In this document: one piece after another, positions 12,592 to 24,200 of the stretch
Layout: each line of letters opens with the position of its first letter
Numbering within the stretch: the first letter of the stretch is position 1
Assembly: GCA_947652605.1 (NCBI GenBank)
Contig: OX393581.1
Span: forward strand, 27,150,788-27,214,787
Length of the DNA stretch: 64,000 nucleotides
From: Elmis aenea
Taxonomy: Eukaryota; Arthropoda; Insecta; Coleoptera; Elmidae
Reading direction: 5' to 3'
Notes under the pieces: generated by a model
What the model saw: only the letters and a program-made list of their open reading frames with translations
Databases searched by the model: none
Told to the model about the DNA's origin: nothing
Translations under genes and position numbers: made by a program

Positions 12592-13135
12592 ATGATGATT
12601 GCATTTTCTTTTGTTTTCAGTATCCTTTATGGCTGCCCAAAAATGGTCAGTTTTGCGCATGGAAACGCGCCGAAAAAAACAAAATTTTTATTTTCTGATG
12701 CACGCATCCTTTGCAAGTAAAAGTCTGCATGTATATTTTTTTAAATGAATACAATGAATTTGAAGAAAAACTCAAAAAACGAGCCCCTGTAGGTAAATAC
12801 GGTTTTTCTTCGAAGTTTGTTTAAATTGTTTTTGTTTTTTATTCGAAATATTCCTTCTTGGTCTCAAAATGTAACCAAAAGATAGCCGCCCGCATCTGGT
12901 AATATATAAAAGGCGAACTTTTTTTTTGTTTTTAGTTTTCTTTACGACCGCCAAAAATGATGCTTTAAAATGTTGCGATCGCGTTGGCCATGAAACCGTT
13001 TGGGAAAGATAGCAGATCCTTTGGTGCCCGATGTGCGCATCCTTTGTAAGTAAATCGGTGCAAAGTTTTTTAAAAAACACCACACGGTACACGATTCTAG
13101 AAAAAAAAACGAGACCCCTGTAAAACCGGTTGTAA
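12592..13135. repeat. Diverged relatives of the GCGATCGCGTTGGCC foldback family
   Basis: Two degraded segments share blocks with the foldback elements at 14523 and 18941: GCGATCGCGTTGGCCATGAAACCGT near 12975, GCGCATCCTTTG-AAGTAAA near 12700 and 13035, and ACGAG-CCCCTGTA near 12780 and 13110. The minus-strand open frame 12772-13092 runs through this repeat and is not a gene. Confidence 0.6.
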
Positions 13136-14522
13136 CTCGGAGTTAGTTAAATTCGAGAATTTGGTAGGTAGTACGTGATTAGGATTCTTCATGATCATAA
13201 GAAATCTATCGCCCCTGCTGTATAGGTATATCAAAAACATTGACTTTCGAGATAACCCTAGTTTTGGCCATGACTATATGAAAAAGATTTTGATTAACTT
13301 TTAAAAATATACAGTTTTACATATTTGTTGCAAAAAAAACGAGATATGGCTAATTTTGTAAAAATTTCGTTATCAAAGTTTACCATGATTTCGTAAACAA
13401 GTGATGTTTACAACTAATTTTGCTTTTAAATTAAACATAACAATTTGTACAAAAAGCCTTGAATACATTTTGTTCAATTTTAATAAATAAAGAAGTTATA
13501 GTATTTTTTTAAAAACGATGAAATTTCATGTTTTTTTAAATCAAAATACTCGCTGTTAATCTCCAAAAATAATCTATCACGACACAGATAAAACTAGAAA
13601 AAAAAAACAAACAATTAATACAATGCAACCGTAGCACTTGACACATATCCATCATTTTACATTACCTCACAAACTTATAAACTAATCGTTATTTTGTAAC
13701 AACAAATCAGTACATGAGAACAATAATCAACAATTCTTACCTGTATAAATTTTTAGAATAGACATTCAAAATACAAAAACGATGGAAAAATATGTGTTTA
13801 TATCAAAAATTCACATATTTCACCTTTACAATTCTTTAAAAATCTACCAAATATTTAAATAAAAAGTCAATGTTCTCAAACTTAAACAAATCGTTGAGAT
13901 TATACATTTTAAGAGATAACATTTATTTTAAATCATTTGAAGTAGTTAGACGATAAATTTTGGCAGTTTAATAAATCATTTTAAGTAATCTTAAACCTAC
14001 ATTTATATATTAAAGAAATAAATAATATATGAAAAAAAATTAAGCCAGATATTGTGTATCCATCAAGAACGAAATTTCAGAATTCACGTTCAAAACCTAT
14101 GATTTTTTTAATGATTGGTTAATTTTATTAACCTACCAATATCAAAATTGACAAATATTTGCTATAATTTTTATTATCAGTTTTAACTTTTAAACCATTC
14201 CTTTATTGGCGCAAGACTAGAAAATATAATATAATATTAATATGTACATACCTTATTAAAAATCACTTTTTTTTAAGTATTTCTTGTCATCAATCGTCTT
14301 TGTACTTAATATGATACTTCGAAAAGAAGATGTGATTTTTAATACAGCTTACACAATACATATAATATGTTAATATTGAATTATTTAAGTAAAGTAATAA
14401 TTCATTGCAATATATTCTGAAAAAAGATAAAGCCGTTTCCGTTGTATCGTCTTAAACACAAAACTACACATGCATTTTGTAAAATCCAGTCATACATTTT
14501 AAAAACTTGATCTCATACTAAC
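13136..14522. other. Intergenic AT-rich DNA
   Basis: No gene, RNA or bounded element was recognised in this stretch. Confidence 0.5.
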
Positions 14523-15236
14523 CAGGGAAGCTCACGATATGTTGTCGCTAGAATTTGATTAAGGCTGTGTTTATTGCCTCAAGAACATCAAAACTAACTG
14601 TTTTGCAGAGTTATACGTGCCACTGGCTAATTTCTACTAAAAAATAGGGGAAAAACTGAAAAGCTGAATAATAAAAGTAATTTTTGCGATCGCGTTGGCC
14701 ATAAAACCGTCAGAAACAAAATCGAAATTCTTCTATTTACCAATGCGCGCATTCTTTGCAAGTAAAATGGTGCAAAGTTTTTGAAAAAATCTTAAACGGT
14801 TCCGGAGAAAAACGCGAAAAACGAGGCCTTTGTACAAACGGTTTTCCCTATGTTAAACGCCTGTGCAGTCGCATACATATGTATATCTAGTTATACAGAT
14901 ATACCACAACCTCTCAAATCATAGCGCTTATGCAGGGGTTTCGTTTTTGACGTTTTTCTCCGGAACCGTTTAAAATTTTTTCAAAAACTTTGAACCATTT
15001 TACTTGCATAGGATGAGCGAATTGGTAAATAGAAGAATTTCGATGTTGTCCCTGACGGTTTCATGGCCAACGCGATCGCAAAAATTACTATCATTCAACT
15101 TTTCAGTGTTTCCCCTGTTTTTCCGAAGAAAATGGCCAGTGGCACGTATAACTCTGCAAAACAGTTAGTTTTGATGTTCTTGAGGCAATAAACACAGCCT
15201 TAATCAAATTCTAGCGACAACGTATCGTGACCCTAT
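14523..15236. mobile_element. Long-arm foldback element, copy 1
   Basis: The whole element folds back on itself. The left arm starts CAGGGAAGCTCACGATA and the right end is the inverse (TATCGTGACCCT). The arms are about 330 bp and share GTTGTCGCTAGAA, AACATCAAAACTAA, GCGATCGCGTTGGCC and AACGGTTCCGGAGAAAAACG blocks. No coding capacity is seen. The superfamily is not assigned because no clean target duplication could be read. Confidence 0.75.
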
Positions 15237-16884
15237 CTTGTAAGTGCATTATGAGGAAAAAAATATTAACAAACTAGTTAAAAGTTAATTAATCAAACAA
15301 TGAAACGCGCATTAAAAAAATATTCTTTTCTTAAGGGATGTCTTTATAATAATATGTAGTTTATCCTTCAGTAGATACTTACTTTCAACTGAATTACAAT
15401 ATTAACCGAAGTCGCTAAGTAACAAATATAGTTTATCAATCGATACTATTTAATTTCATAATTGATATGGAACATGTGTTCGTGTTGTGATTATCAAAAA
15501 CATTTATTTACATAAAAAGTGGTTTGAAGTACACATCAAACTTTGTATGTATGTAAATTTATCAACGTTTATATCATTGTGTTACAATAATAAAGTTTGT
15601 TGAAATAATGAGCTTATCGCTTTATTCTGCATATTAGATTATTTTGCATTATGTATTGTAAGATAATTTTTTGAATAAACAAACTTGCTAGCCTTCGATT
15701 AGTTTATTATATAAAGTTTTGCCTTTTTAATAATTTTTAAACATTTTTTTCTGAGAAATATATCAAAATAAAATCAGTTTTTAAATAAAAATGGTGTTTA
15801 TTGTCTTAATCAATTCAGATTATTCTATGTGTGACTTCATATGGGTATAGAAAAATCTTTTTTTTTTTCCCTAATATTTAAGTACGAAATTTAAAATAGT
15901 TAACAGATATTTTATTTTATACACGTTCAGTTATTTACCTTACTTGCTATAAAAATATTACATTTTAACAAAAGTTAAGATAACTTATCTTTAAGTTAAA
16001 AAATGATTTTGAATTTATTTAAAAATTCTAAACAAACTAGACAGAAACTTACAAACTGTAAAATATTAAATAATGATAAATTGATTTTCATTAAATAATA
16101 CCAAAGTGTAAGCAATTAAACTTTATAAATTATATAATTTTTAAGGGTCACATTCAAACTTTTACAAATTTCTTAAGTTGCTTTTTATTATATTTGTTTC
16201 AAACAGTTTATTGTTGAATTAAAGTTCATACTATTTAATATTCCCCAGAATTGTATGTTCCAACACGAAGAATATGGGTATCTCAAAAGCTCTCAGGGAT
16301 AAAAAAAATAATGTTAAATTAGTAAATAAAGGTATTTTTATTTACGTTTTAACAGTTAAAACGTAAACTGAATATATGCATAATTTTTGATATATCCCGT
16401 CAAGTTAAATTTTTAATTTTAATAACGTTTTTGTTCTTACCATCAAAAATTTAAAATTTGGCAGTCCTTGATAAGATTAAGCTCAGAATCACATGCTGTT
16501 ATTAAATTTAATCCGGCCTGCTTAGTTTTTAAGATGGCATAGTCAACTTTTTTATTTCTTATCGGTTACATCTTGGATTTCCAAATAATCAAGAATCTTA
16601 AAGAGAATACGAAAATATCTTTATTTTTCTTCTTGTTCTTACGCCTCTTCACCTATATCGCTTGAAATCCGTTTTTGAAATAAAATCGAGAGATAAAACG
16701 ATGTTCTTAAATATGTAGGTTCTTTTAAGTCACGTGTTTTTTAATACAATAAATCAATTTAAGAAGCATTGTTTTTAATTTTTTAATAAAAAAGGAAATT
16801 TTCGTTAACATACATAGTGATTAAATATTTAATTTATTAATTATGTTGTTCGCAACATTTTTCGGAAATACAGAAGTCCCAAAA
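15237..16884. other. Intergenic AT-rich DNA
   Basis: No gene or bounded element was recognised. Confidence 0.5.
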
Positions 16885-17345
16885 CGAACAAAAGTAGAAG
16901 TGGTAAAAAAATTTAGTATTCCCAGCACTTTTATACGGAGGTGACAGGTGGCCACTGGCCACTTACAAACAAAAATAGTAGCCGTGTGAATGCAGCAAAA
17001 ATGGGGTTTCTAAAAAAATCCAAGGGCAAATCCAAAGAAGATCGAATCAGTAATGAAACATACAGACTACTATTAAAAATAAATTCAGCTGGGATCGTTG
17101 GGTGATGTTTATAGAAAAAAAGAAGAAAGATTAACCAGAAACGCTATGAAGCAAGGTCACAGGGAAAAAAACAAAAGAGGTAGACCGAGAAAAACCTGGC
17201 AAGACAAAGTTAAAGAAGCAGCAACGGATAGAAAATCAAATGAGAGGAGATAAAAAAGCTAGCGCAAGACAGAAAAATATGGAAAAAAGTTAGCGCAACA
17301 AAACTCAACTCCTAACAGTAGAAGGACTTATGACGTTATGACTAA
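16885..17345 (+). pseudogene. LINE (non-LTR) reverse-transcriptase tail, decayed
   Basis: Pieces of the C-terminal region of an insect non-LTR retrotransposon polyprotein can be read in shifting frames: PALLYGGDRWPL, then VNAAKMGFLKKSKGKSKEDRISNE, then RLTRNAMKQGHREKNKRGRPRKTWQDKV and KEAATDRK. The order LYGS.W / N..KM.FLR...GK...DRI.NE / GRPRKTW.D is typical of RTE- and Jockey-type elements. Several frameshifts and stops break it. No upstream RT core is seen, so this is a 5'-truncated remnant. Confidence 0.75.
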
Positions 17346-18204
17346 ATAAAATAAATGTTGTCCGCAAATAGAGTTTTTATATGGACGCATATGTCAACGA
17401 TGCAACTTGACAATTATCCTCGTTACATTAAACCATGTTGCATCTTGCATTTTACTTTTAAAAAAAGTACAAAGTTTGTTTACATTTTTTTGCAATATTA
17501 AAAACTAAAGAGTTACAAGAGCATATTTAAGGACATGTTTAATTTCGAAAACAAATTAAGGGAATTTAATTGTTCTTTTCCCTGTTAGATTCCTTTTAAA
17601 TATTTTTTCTAACTTTATTAATAAATACTATTTAAGAAAATGTCATTCCAATGCAAAAGTTTAAAGGAAAAATCAAGAACTGGGTACAAAATACATACTT
17701 CTTTGCTAATCTAACCATCTTTCAAACTCAAATACTTCCCAAGATACCTGCCCATATTCTTGCATCCCGTAAATGTATATTAACATATTAACACACTGTG
17801 TATTATAGAAGATAAGAAATAAATATATAAATGGCTACTAAAGATACAATGGGAATACTTAAATTATGTAACTGGACAGTTTTGCAATCGTCTTTAAAAA
17901 ACCTCATAAAAATTAATAATCAATTACAGTGAGCTGCTTAATCAGTACTGGCAAAAGCATTTAAGAGTTTGCATTCACCTTTAAAATACATGCCATATAA
18001 ACACATCATTTTAAGTTTGTTATTGGCCCGACATTTTTATTAAAGAAATAAAATTCTGCACGTGGAATTATTTATACAACGAAAAGCCATTATTGCATTT
18101 ATTTAATGCTAAGCATTGGGATAAGTCGCACATTATCTCTGCTGAGTTTCTAATTTATTGTGATAAAACATGAATAATTCAGCAAATTCAGTTTTATTTT
18201 GGAA

Positions 18205-18211
18205 TATAAAG
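18205..18211 (+). promoter_or_regulatory. TATA box of gene C
   Basis: TATAAAG lies 44 nt before the ATG at 18255. Normal spacing puts the transcription start near 18236, with a 5' UTR of about 20 nt. Confidence 0.5.
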
Positions 18212-18254
18212 CGAAACCAGTTATATTTGTTGTAATTGAAGTATTTTAATCAAC

Positions 18255-21200
18255 ATGGCTGGGCGCCACATTGTGTTGTTGAGCCTTCTCATCACGGTAT
18301 GTAGCTTTATTTATGTTTATATACTTACATAGCAAACCATCTACACTCTACAGTAATGCTCTGCTCATAGATTTGTACAAAATAATGTGTTTTGTTTTTA
18401 TAGATCTCCGTATGGCAGACTGTATCGTCAGCTTCATTACGTTCCTCACAACAACGTTTGGATTCTCTTTCTCAATCCGTTGAAGATGGAAGTCAGAGCA
18501 GATTCGCACCATTAAAATTCCACAAAAAAACAACTTCACTTGAAAGTTCTGAAGAATTAGCTCAACAAGGAGGTTCTAAGAAGCAAATGGAGTCACGTTT
18601 ACATTGGAATCACCAACGCCCGAATTCTGAAGAGTTATTTGGTAGTAGACAACAACAAAAATGGAGACAACACAATAGTCAACAGTCGACATCTTCTGAA
18701 GATGTAAGCCAACAGCAATCGTGGTCTGGACGTCGTAATATGCAAGTAAGTTTATCTACTGCGTGGCGTAGAACCCAGGGGCCCACGGGTGCAGCGGGTG
18801 CGGTGGGCACGGGCTCACGAGACAAGGGGATCGATATGACGCAAAAAAAAAAAACTATTGGCACTCCCATCCTGTCAACGCAGATAGTCACAAGCCTGTA
18901 CTTACTTAAGAAAATGTTGTACACAGGACAGAATACTCACCAGGGAAGGTCACGATACGTTGTCGCTAGAACTTGATTAAGGCTGTGTTAATTGCATTAA
19001 GAACATCAAAACTAAATGCTTTCCAGAGTTATACGTGCTACTGGCCATTTTCTTCGGAAAAATAGGGGAAAAACTGAAAATTTGAATAATAAAGGTAATT
19101 TTTGCGATCGCGTTGGCCATGAAACCGTCAGAGACAAAATCTAAATTTTTCTATTTACCAATGCGCGCATCCTTTGCAAGTAAAATGGTGCAAAGTTTTT
19201 GAAAAAATCTTAAACGGTTCCAGAGTAAAACGCGAAAAACGAGATATTTGTAAAAACGGTATTCCCTATGTTAATAGCCTATGCAAGTCGCATAGATATA
19301 GTAATACAAATACACGACAATTTCTCAAATCTTAGCGCTTATGCAGGGGTTTCGTTTTTGACGTTTTTCTTCGGAACCGTTTGAGATTTTTTGAAAAACT
19401 TTGCACCATTTTACTTGCAAAGGATGCGCGCATTCGTAAATGGAAAAATTAAGATTTTGTCTCTGACGGTTTCATGGCCAACGCGATAGCAGAAATGACC
19501 TTTTTATACCAATTTTTCAGTTTTTCCCCTATTTTTCCGAAGGAAATGGCCAGTGACACGTATAACTCTGGAAAACATTTAGTTTTGATGTCCTTGATGC
19601 AATAAACAGCCATAATCAAATTCTAGCGACAACGTATCGTGACCCTCCCTGTCAGTTAAAAATAATTGAGCAAAGTCATATACATTATTAATATTTTCTA
19701 TATCATTTTAAAATTTTTCTGAATATCAATAATGGTCTATAGAAATCTGTAGATAAGTCGTCAGCATAAATTTTTATTAATGGCTGACCTAACTGAAATA
19801 AATCACTGTCAGATGCATTCCATAAATTCTCTGAAAAAATTGAACTAAACAAGTTTATAACATTTTTCAAGCTTTTAAATCTATCTTTTCACTGCCCAAT
19901 TAACCTATGTATTTAAAGTAAAATTAAATACATTAACTGTAAAATTATCTTTATCATTACTAAGTGTTTGGTCTTAACACAATTCATCAAAGTGTTTTTT
20001 AACTTTTCGTATTCTTTTATTTTTACACTTAATCTTTGTTCCTTGTTTTCGCTAAACTTGCTGCAGTTGTTAGAGCTGTTTTAACTTAAAGTGGACTGTG
20101 ACGCAGAAACCAAAACTAGTCCAAAGCGTTTATTACTGCGCCACCTACAAACATTCGTCTGTTTCAGCAACGCGATTATAACCTGTAAATTTATTTGCCG
20201 TTTCTCAATGTTTTTAGAAAAGTCTAAATTTCAACCACCATCCCCTCTCTTTGCGCATCTGGCGGTCTACTTTAAGTTAAAGCTGCTATGACACAGATTA
20301 AAAATCGTTTCTCAACTTGACCATCTTTTCATAAGCTGTGTGCAATAAATGAGAGGCCTTTTGTAAATTGTAATTTTTTGAATGCAATAATTTTGAAACC
20401 CCATTTAATGAAAACACGTTCGCGGACAGCGCCAATAATGAAAGTTCAAAAAATGACACTACTACTAGTTGGATACGTAACACAAACACAGCAATGATGG
20501 CGTTACACAGCCGCACATGTAAACTGATCAACTGACTGTAAATAACGTCCTTGAAAAAAAAAATCGTTGAAAATGTGACAGCATGCTTGTAACTATATGT
20601 ACACAAACGGAGGTTTAGACGGCTAGAGCAGCAGTGCTTTAAACTGACCGGTTCATTTTTGTCGGCTACACCAGTCATGTCATATTACAAATATCAGCTT
20701 GACGGCCATAGACGTCAGCGCCCGCGAACGTGTTAAAAGTTCTGTTAGGATAACTATATGAAATACACTTTCAAAAATCAAAACATTCATATTTTTCTTA
20801 AAACATATTGCGTCATCTCATTCATAAATATTTTCTGAAATTAGAATGATTTTTGAAAGTGCGTGAAGCAAATCTATGTAATGAATTCGCAAAGCGAACA
20901 ATGTATCTCTTCTTGAAGTAGGGTTTTAACGTTTTAAAGTATGTTTTTTGCTTTGAGAAACAGACAATAGCAAAGCCCATCTTTTGCTATTAGCAAAATA
21001 TGGATAGATGCTTTCAACAAAATCAAAAAAACTTATTAACTACAAGAACACTACTTAACACATCGTTAATTACTGAATTCAAATTATATGCACAACAATG
21101 AATATACATACCGGGTGATTCAGTTTGACTGTCGCACCCCTATAACTTTTTATTTATTAAAAATAACCCCAACAAACCTTATATTTTTGAAACGGCGACA

Positions 21201-24200
21201 AATTCTCTATTAAGTGATGTGCATTTGTAATCTCTACGATGACGTGTGTCAAATTCGCGATAGGCAACTTTTTTTTTTTAAATTACATAGATTACATGTT
21301 TTTGTTGATTCGTATGGAGAATTTAATTCTAAAGCGGACCATGTATTAAAAAAGTATGCATACATAAAAAATATCTAGAAAAATTAGTTCAAAGTTTATT
21401 CAAATTATAGCAAACAGTCTATTTAATATAACAAAAGCGATCAAATCTTAACAATTACCTATACTATAAACTATAACTATCAATGGAAACAAATAGTAAA
21501 CGCTGACATAAAAAATTTATTCAAGCAGTTACAAATATAGGACAACTGTGTTTGGAAGCGTGGGGCGGCCACTTTGAATATATTAAAGTCTAATTTTTTA
21601 TGTAGTTTATTATTTGTTTTTATTTTTATTAAAAATTTAGTTTTAATACTATTTCATTGATAGTTGTAGGTATGCATACTTTTTTAATACATGGTCGGAT
21701 TCAGAATTACATTTTCAATCCGAATCAACAAAAATATGTATACTATGTAATTTAAAAAAAACAAACAGTTGCCTATTGCGGTAAAAATAATAAATGCACA
21801 TCACTTAATAGAGAATTTGTCGCTGTTTCCAAAAATATAAAGTTTGTTGAGGTTATTTTCAATAATTAAAAAGTTATAAGGGTGCGACAGTCAAACTGAA
21901 TCACCCGGTTTAGTGCATTGGGTTGGGTGCCATGTTTAAAACTTTCTTTTGCAGACCGTTTTATACCCCCTTCATATTTGCGGCACCGTCTTATGCTTGA
22001 CTTTGCAACGTTTTTATGTTTAAATTATTTTCATTTAAAAAATGTATTGGGAAATTTTGTAATGTTTCCGCTTTTTGATCTTTAATGTTTATGAATCCTA
22101 AAAATGCCTCATTAATTTCAAACGCATTAATTTTATTGTTTTTTTCGGTTAACTTAAGATATCGAATTAGAATGTATAACTGATCTAATTTAGCAATGTC
22201 TTGAGTAGGTACTGTGGAGTACAATTGAAAAAAAAGGGGAAACCCTTACTTCATTTAGAATGTTTTTCTTATCTTCAGAAATTATTCTATTTATTGTGTG
22301 CGTTTATTGTTGAATTGAAATAAAACTTTCATAAAAGTTTATGTGTATGTGCGAGTGCGAGCGTGTGTTATCTCATGTTCAAATAATATCTCAAAATTTT
22401 GTTATTTCGTACTTTTAAAAACTTCCAGCGATTTCATTTCACATCTACCTTAACACTTTATCCATAAGGCTCATTAACTCTGCTTGCACAGGAGCCCATT
22501 CATTTATTGCTACGCCACTGTCTACTAAAGTACTAATTGAGAAAGTAATAATAATTGTTTAGTTATGCATTAAATGTTTATACAGATAGATATTTATAAT
22601 TATTGCCAGTAAATTCAAATCCAATTTGAAACGTCCCTATTTGGAAATAAATAGGATGTATCAATGAAGTGGATAATTTTAAATCCTTTGTATTTATAAC
22701 TTATACAGGGTGCACCACGACCCTGAGATTCTTCGATAGAAAATATCAAAAAATGTTTAATACAAATATTGTGCGAACCTATTTTCTACATAACCTAAAA
22801 TTATTTTAAAATATACAGGGTGTTTCGTTTGACCGGCACATATAAAAATTTAATTTTTTTAAACAGAACACCCTGTATATTTTTACATTTTTGGATTCTT
22901 CTTAAAATTTACTTTAAAAAATGTAAAAGGTTATATGGGTCTTAAGTCAACCGTTTTTGTAAAATTTACATTTTTGTGAAAATTTTGAGCGATACAGCAC
23001 TTTCAATTTTTTTTTACATTAAAGTTATTTAAAAAAGCGGTAAAATTTCGTTTAAAATTTAGATTGACAATAGATTAATTAACACTTTGCGCTAGCTACA
23101 TTTTAAAAATATTATACAGGGTGTTTTTTACGCTTGGTCAAACTTGTGAAACTTTAAATATCGATAAGTCATTTTTCTTAAATGCAACACCCTGAGTTAC
23201 CCGGTGCCAGTAACCTGTATAAGTTATTAAAATCCAGTACTGAATTTTAGTAGGTACTTGTTTAGTATAAACAGATAATTTACTACTAAGTTGCAGCACT
23301 GGTTTTAGTAATGATTCCAGTCCGTAGGAATCAAAAGCGTTTCTAGTTACTGAAATAAGTGACTACCCCGACTCCCCACTATCATGTTGACAAACCTGTG
23401 TAGACACACTTTAACGGGCGACTTACCAAAAATATGCAATTATTTGAGACAAACTCAGAAACGTTTTTAAATATTCTGCCATTTATGGTTTTTGAGTTCT
23501 TAAACAAGCCTGTTTTTTTGTCATATTTGTAATGTGTCATATCTTCGCCATTGTTGTAAATATCGAAAAAATTAATCCAAATAACCTTTAGATATTTTTA
23601 TGTAGAACTTAATGGTACTAAAAACATCTTTTTTACGATCGTCGTTAATAATTTTTGACACAAACTTGCATTTTTTTAATGGAAGCTATAGTTGGCTATG
23701 ACCTATTGGAATTTCTTTTTTTCAAGTAGGTATCTAAAGGTTTATCTAGTCATTTTTAATTATACGAAAGTTACAATAGTTTTCAATGTTTTTAAGATAT
23801 ACATTGTAAAAACAAAACATAGGCCACGAAAACAAGAAAGGAACTAGATGTGAACACAAAACAAACAACAATATAGTCAGAACCAGCAGCGATTTAATTG
23901 TGACAATCCACTCTAAAGCTTAAATGTATTGAAACACAACTAACCATATGAATTAAATTTTAAGGGGAAAGTAAATTAAAGGACCTTTTCGTAAGAGAAA
24001 TCTTATCCAAAGCAGGTTCAAATATAAGCACATAATTGTTGGCAGTTACATTTTTAGTCAATAAATCATATAGCTTAAAAAACAACGTCATAGGTACATT
24101 TAAACCAAATTTGCCTTGGTTTTCTTTTTCACGTGTTGACATGTGCATTTTAGTTTGCCTAGTTTTAATCATTTTCTAATTTAAATCTTTATTACTAATA

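Noticed and set aside
12772..13092. 106-aa minus-strand ORF
   Set aside because: Lies in the diverged foldback repeat (GCGATCGCGTTGGCC family) and has no recognisable domain.
18679..18924. 81-aa minus-strand ORF
   Set aside because: Antisense to gene C exon 2 and the adjoining GC-rich intron patch.
20298..20678. 126-aa minus-strand ORF in gene C intron 2
   Set aside because: Hydrophobic, AT-biased translation with no motif; it lies downstream of the dead DUF4371 transposase but does not match its expected C-terminal domain.
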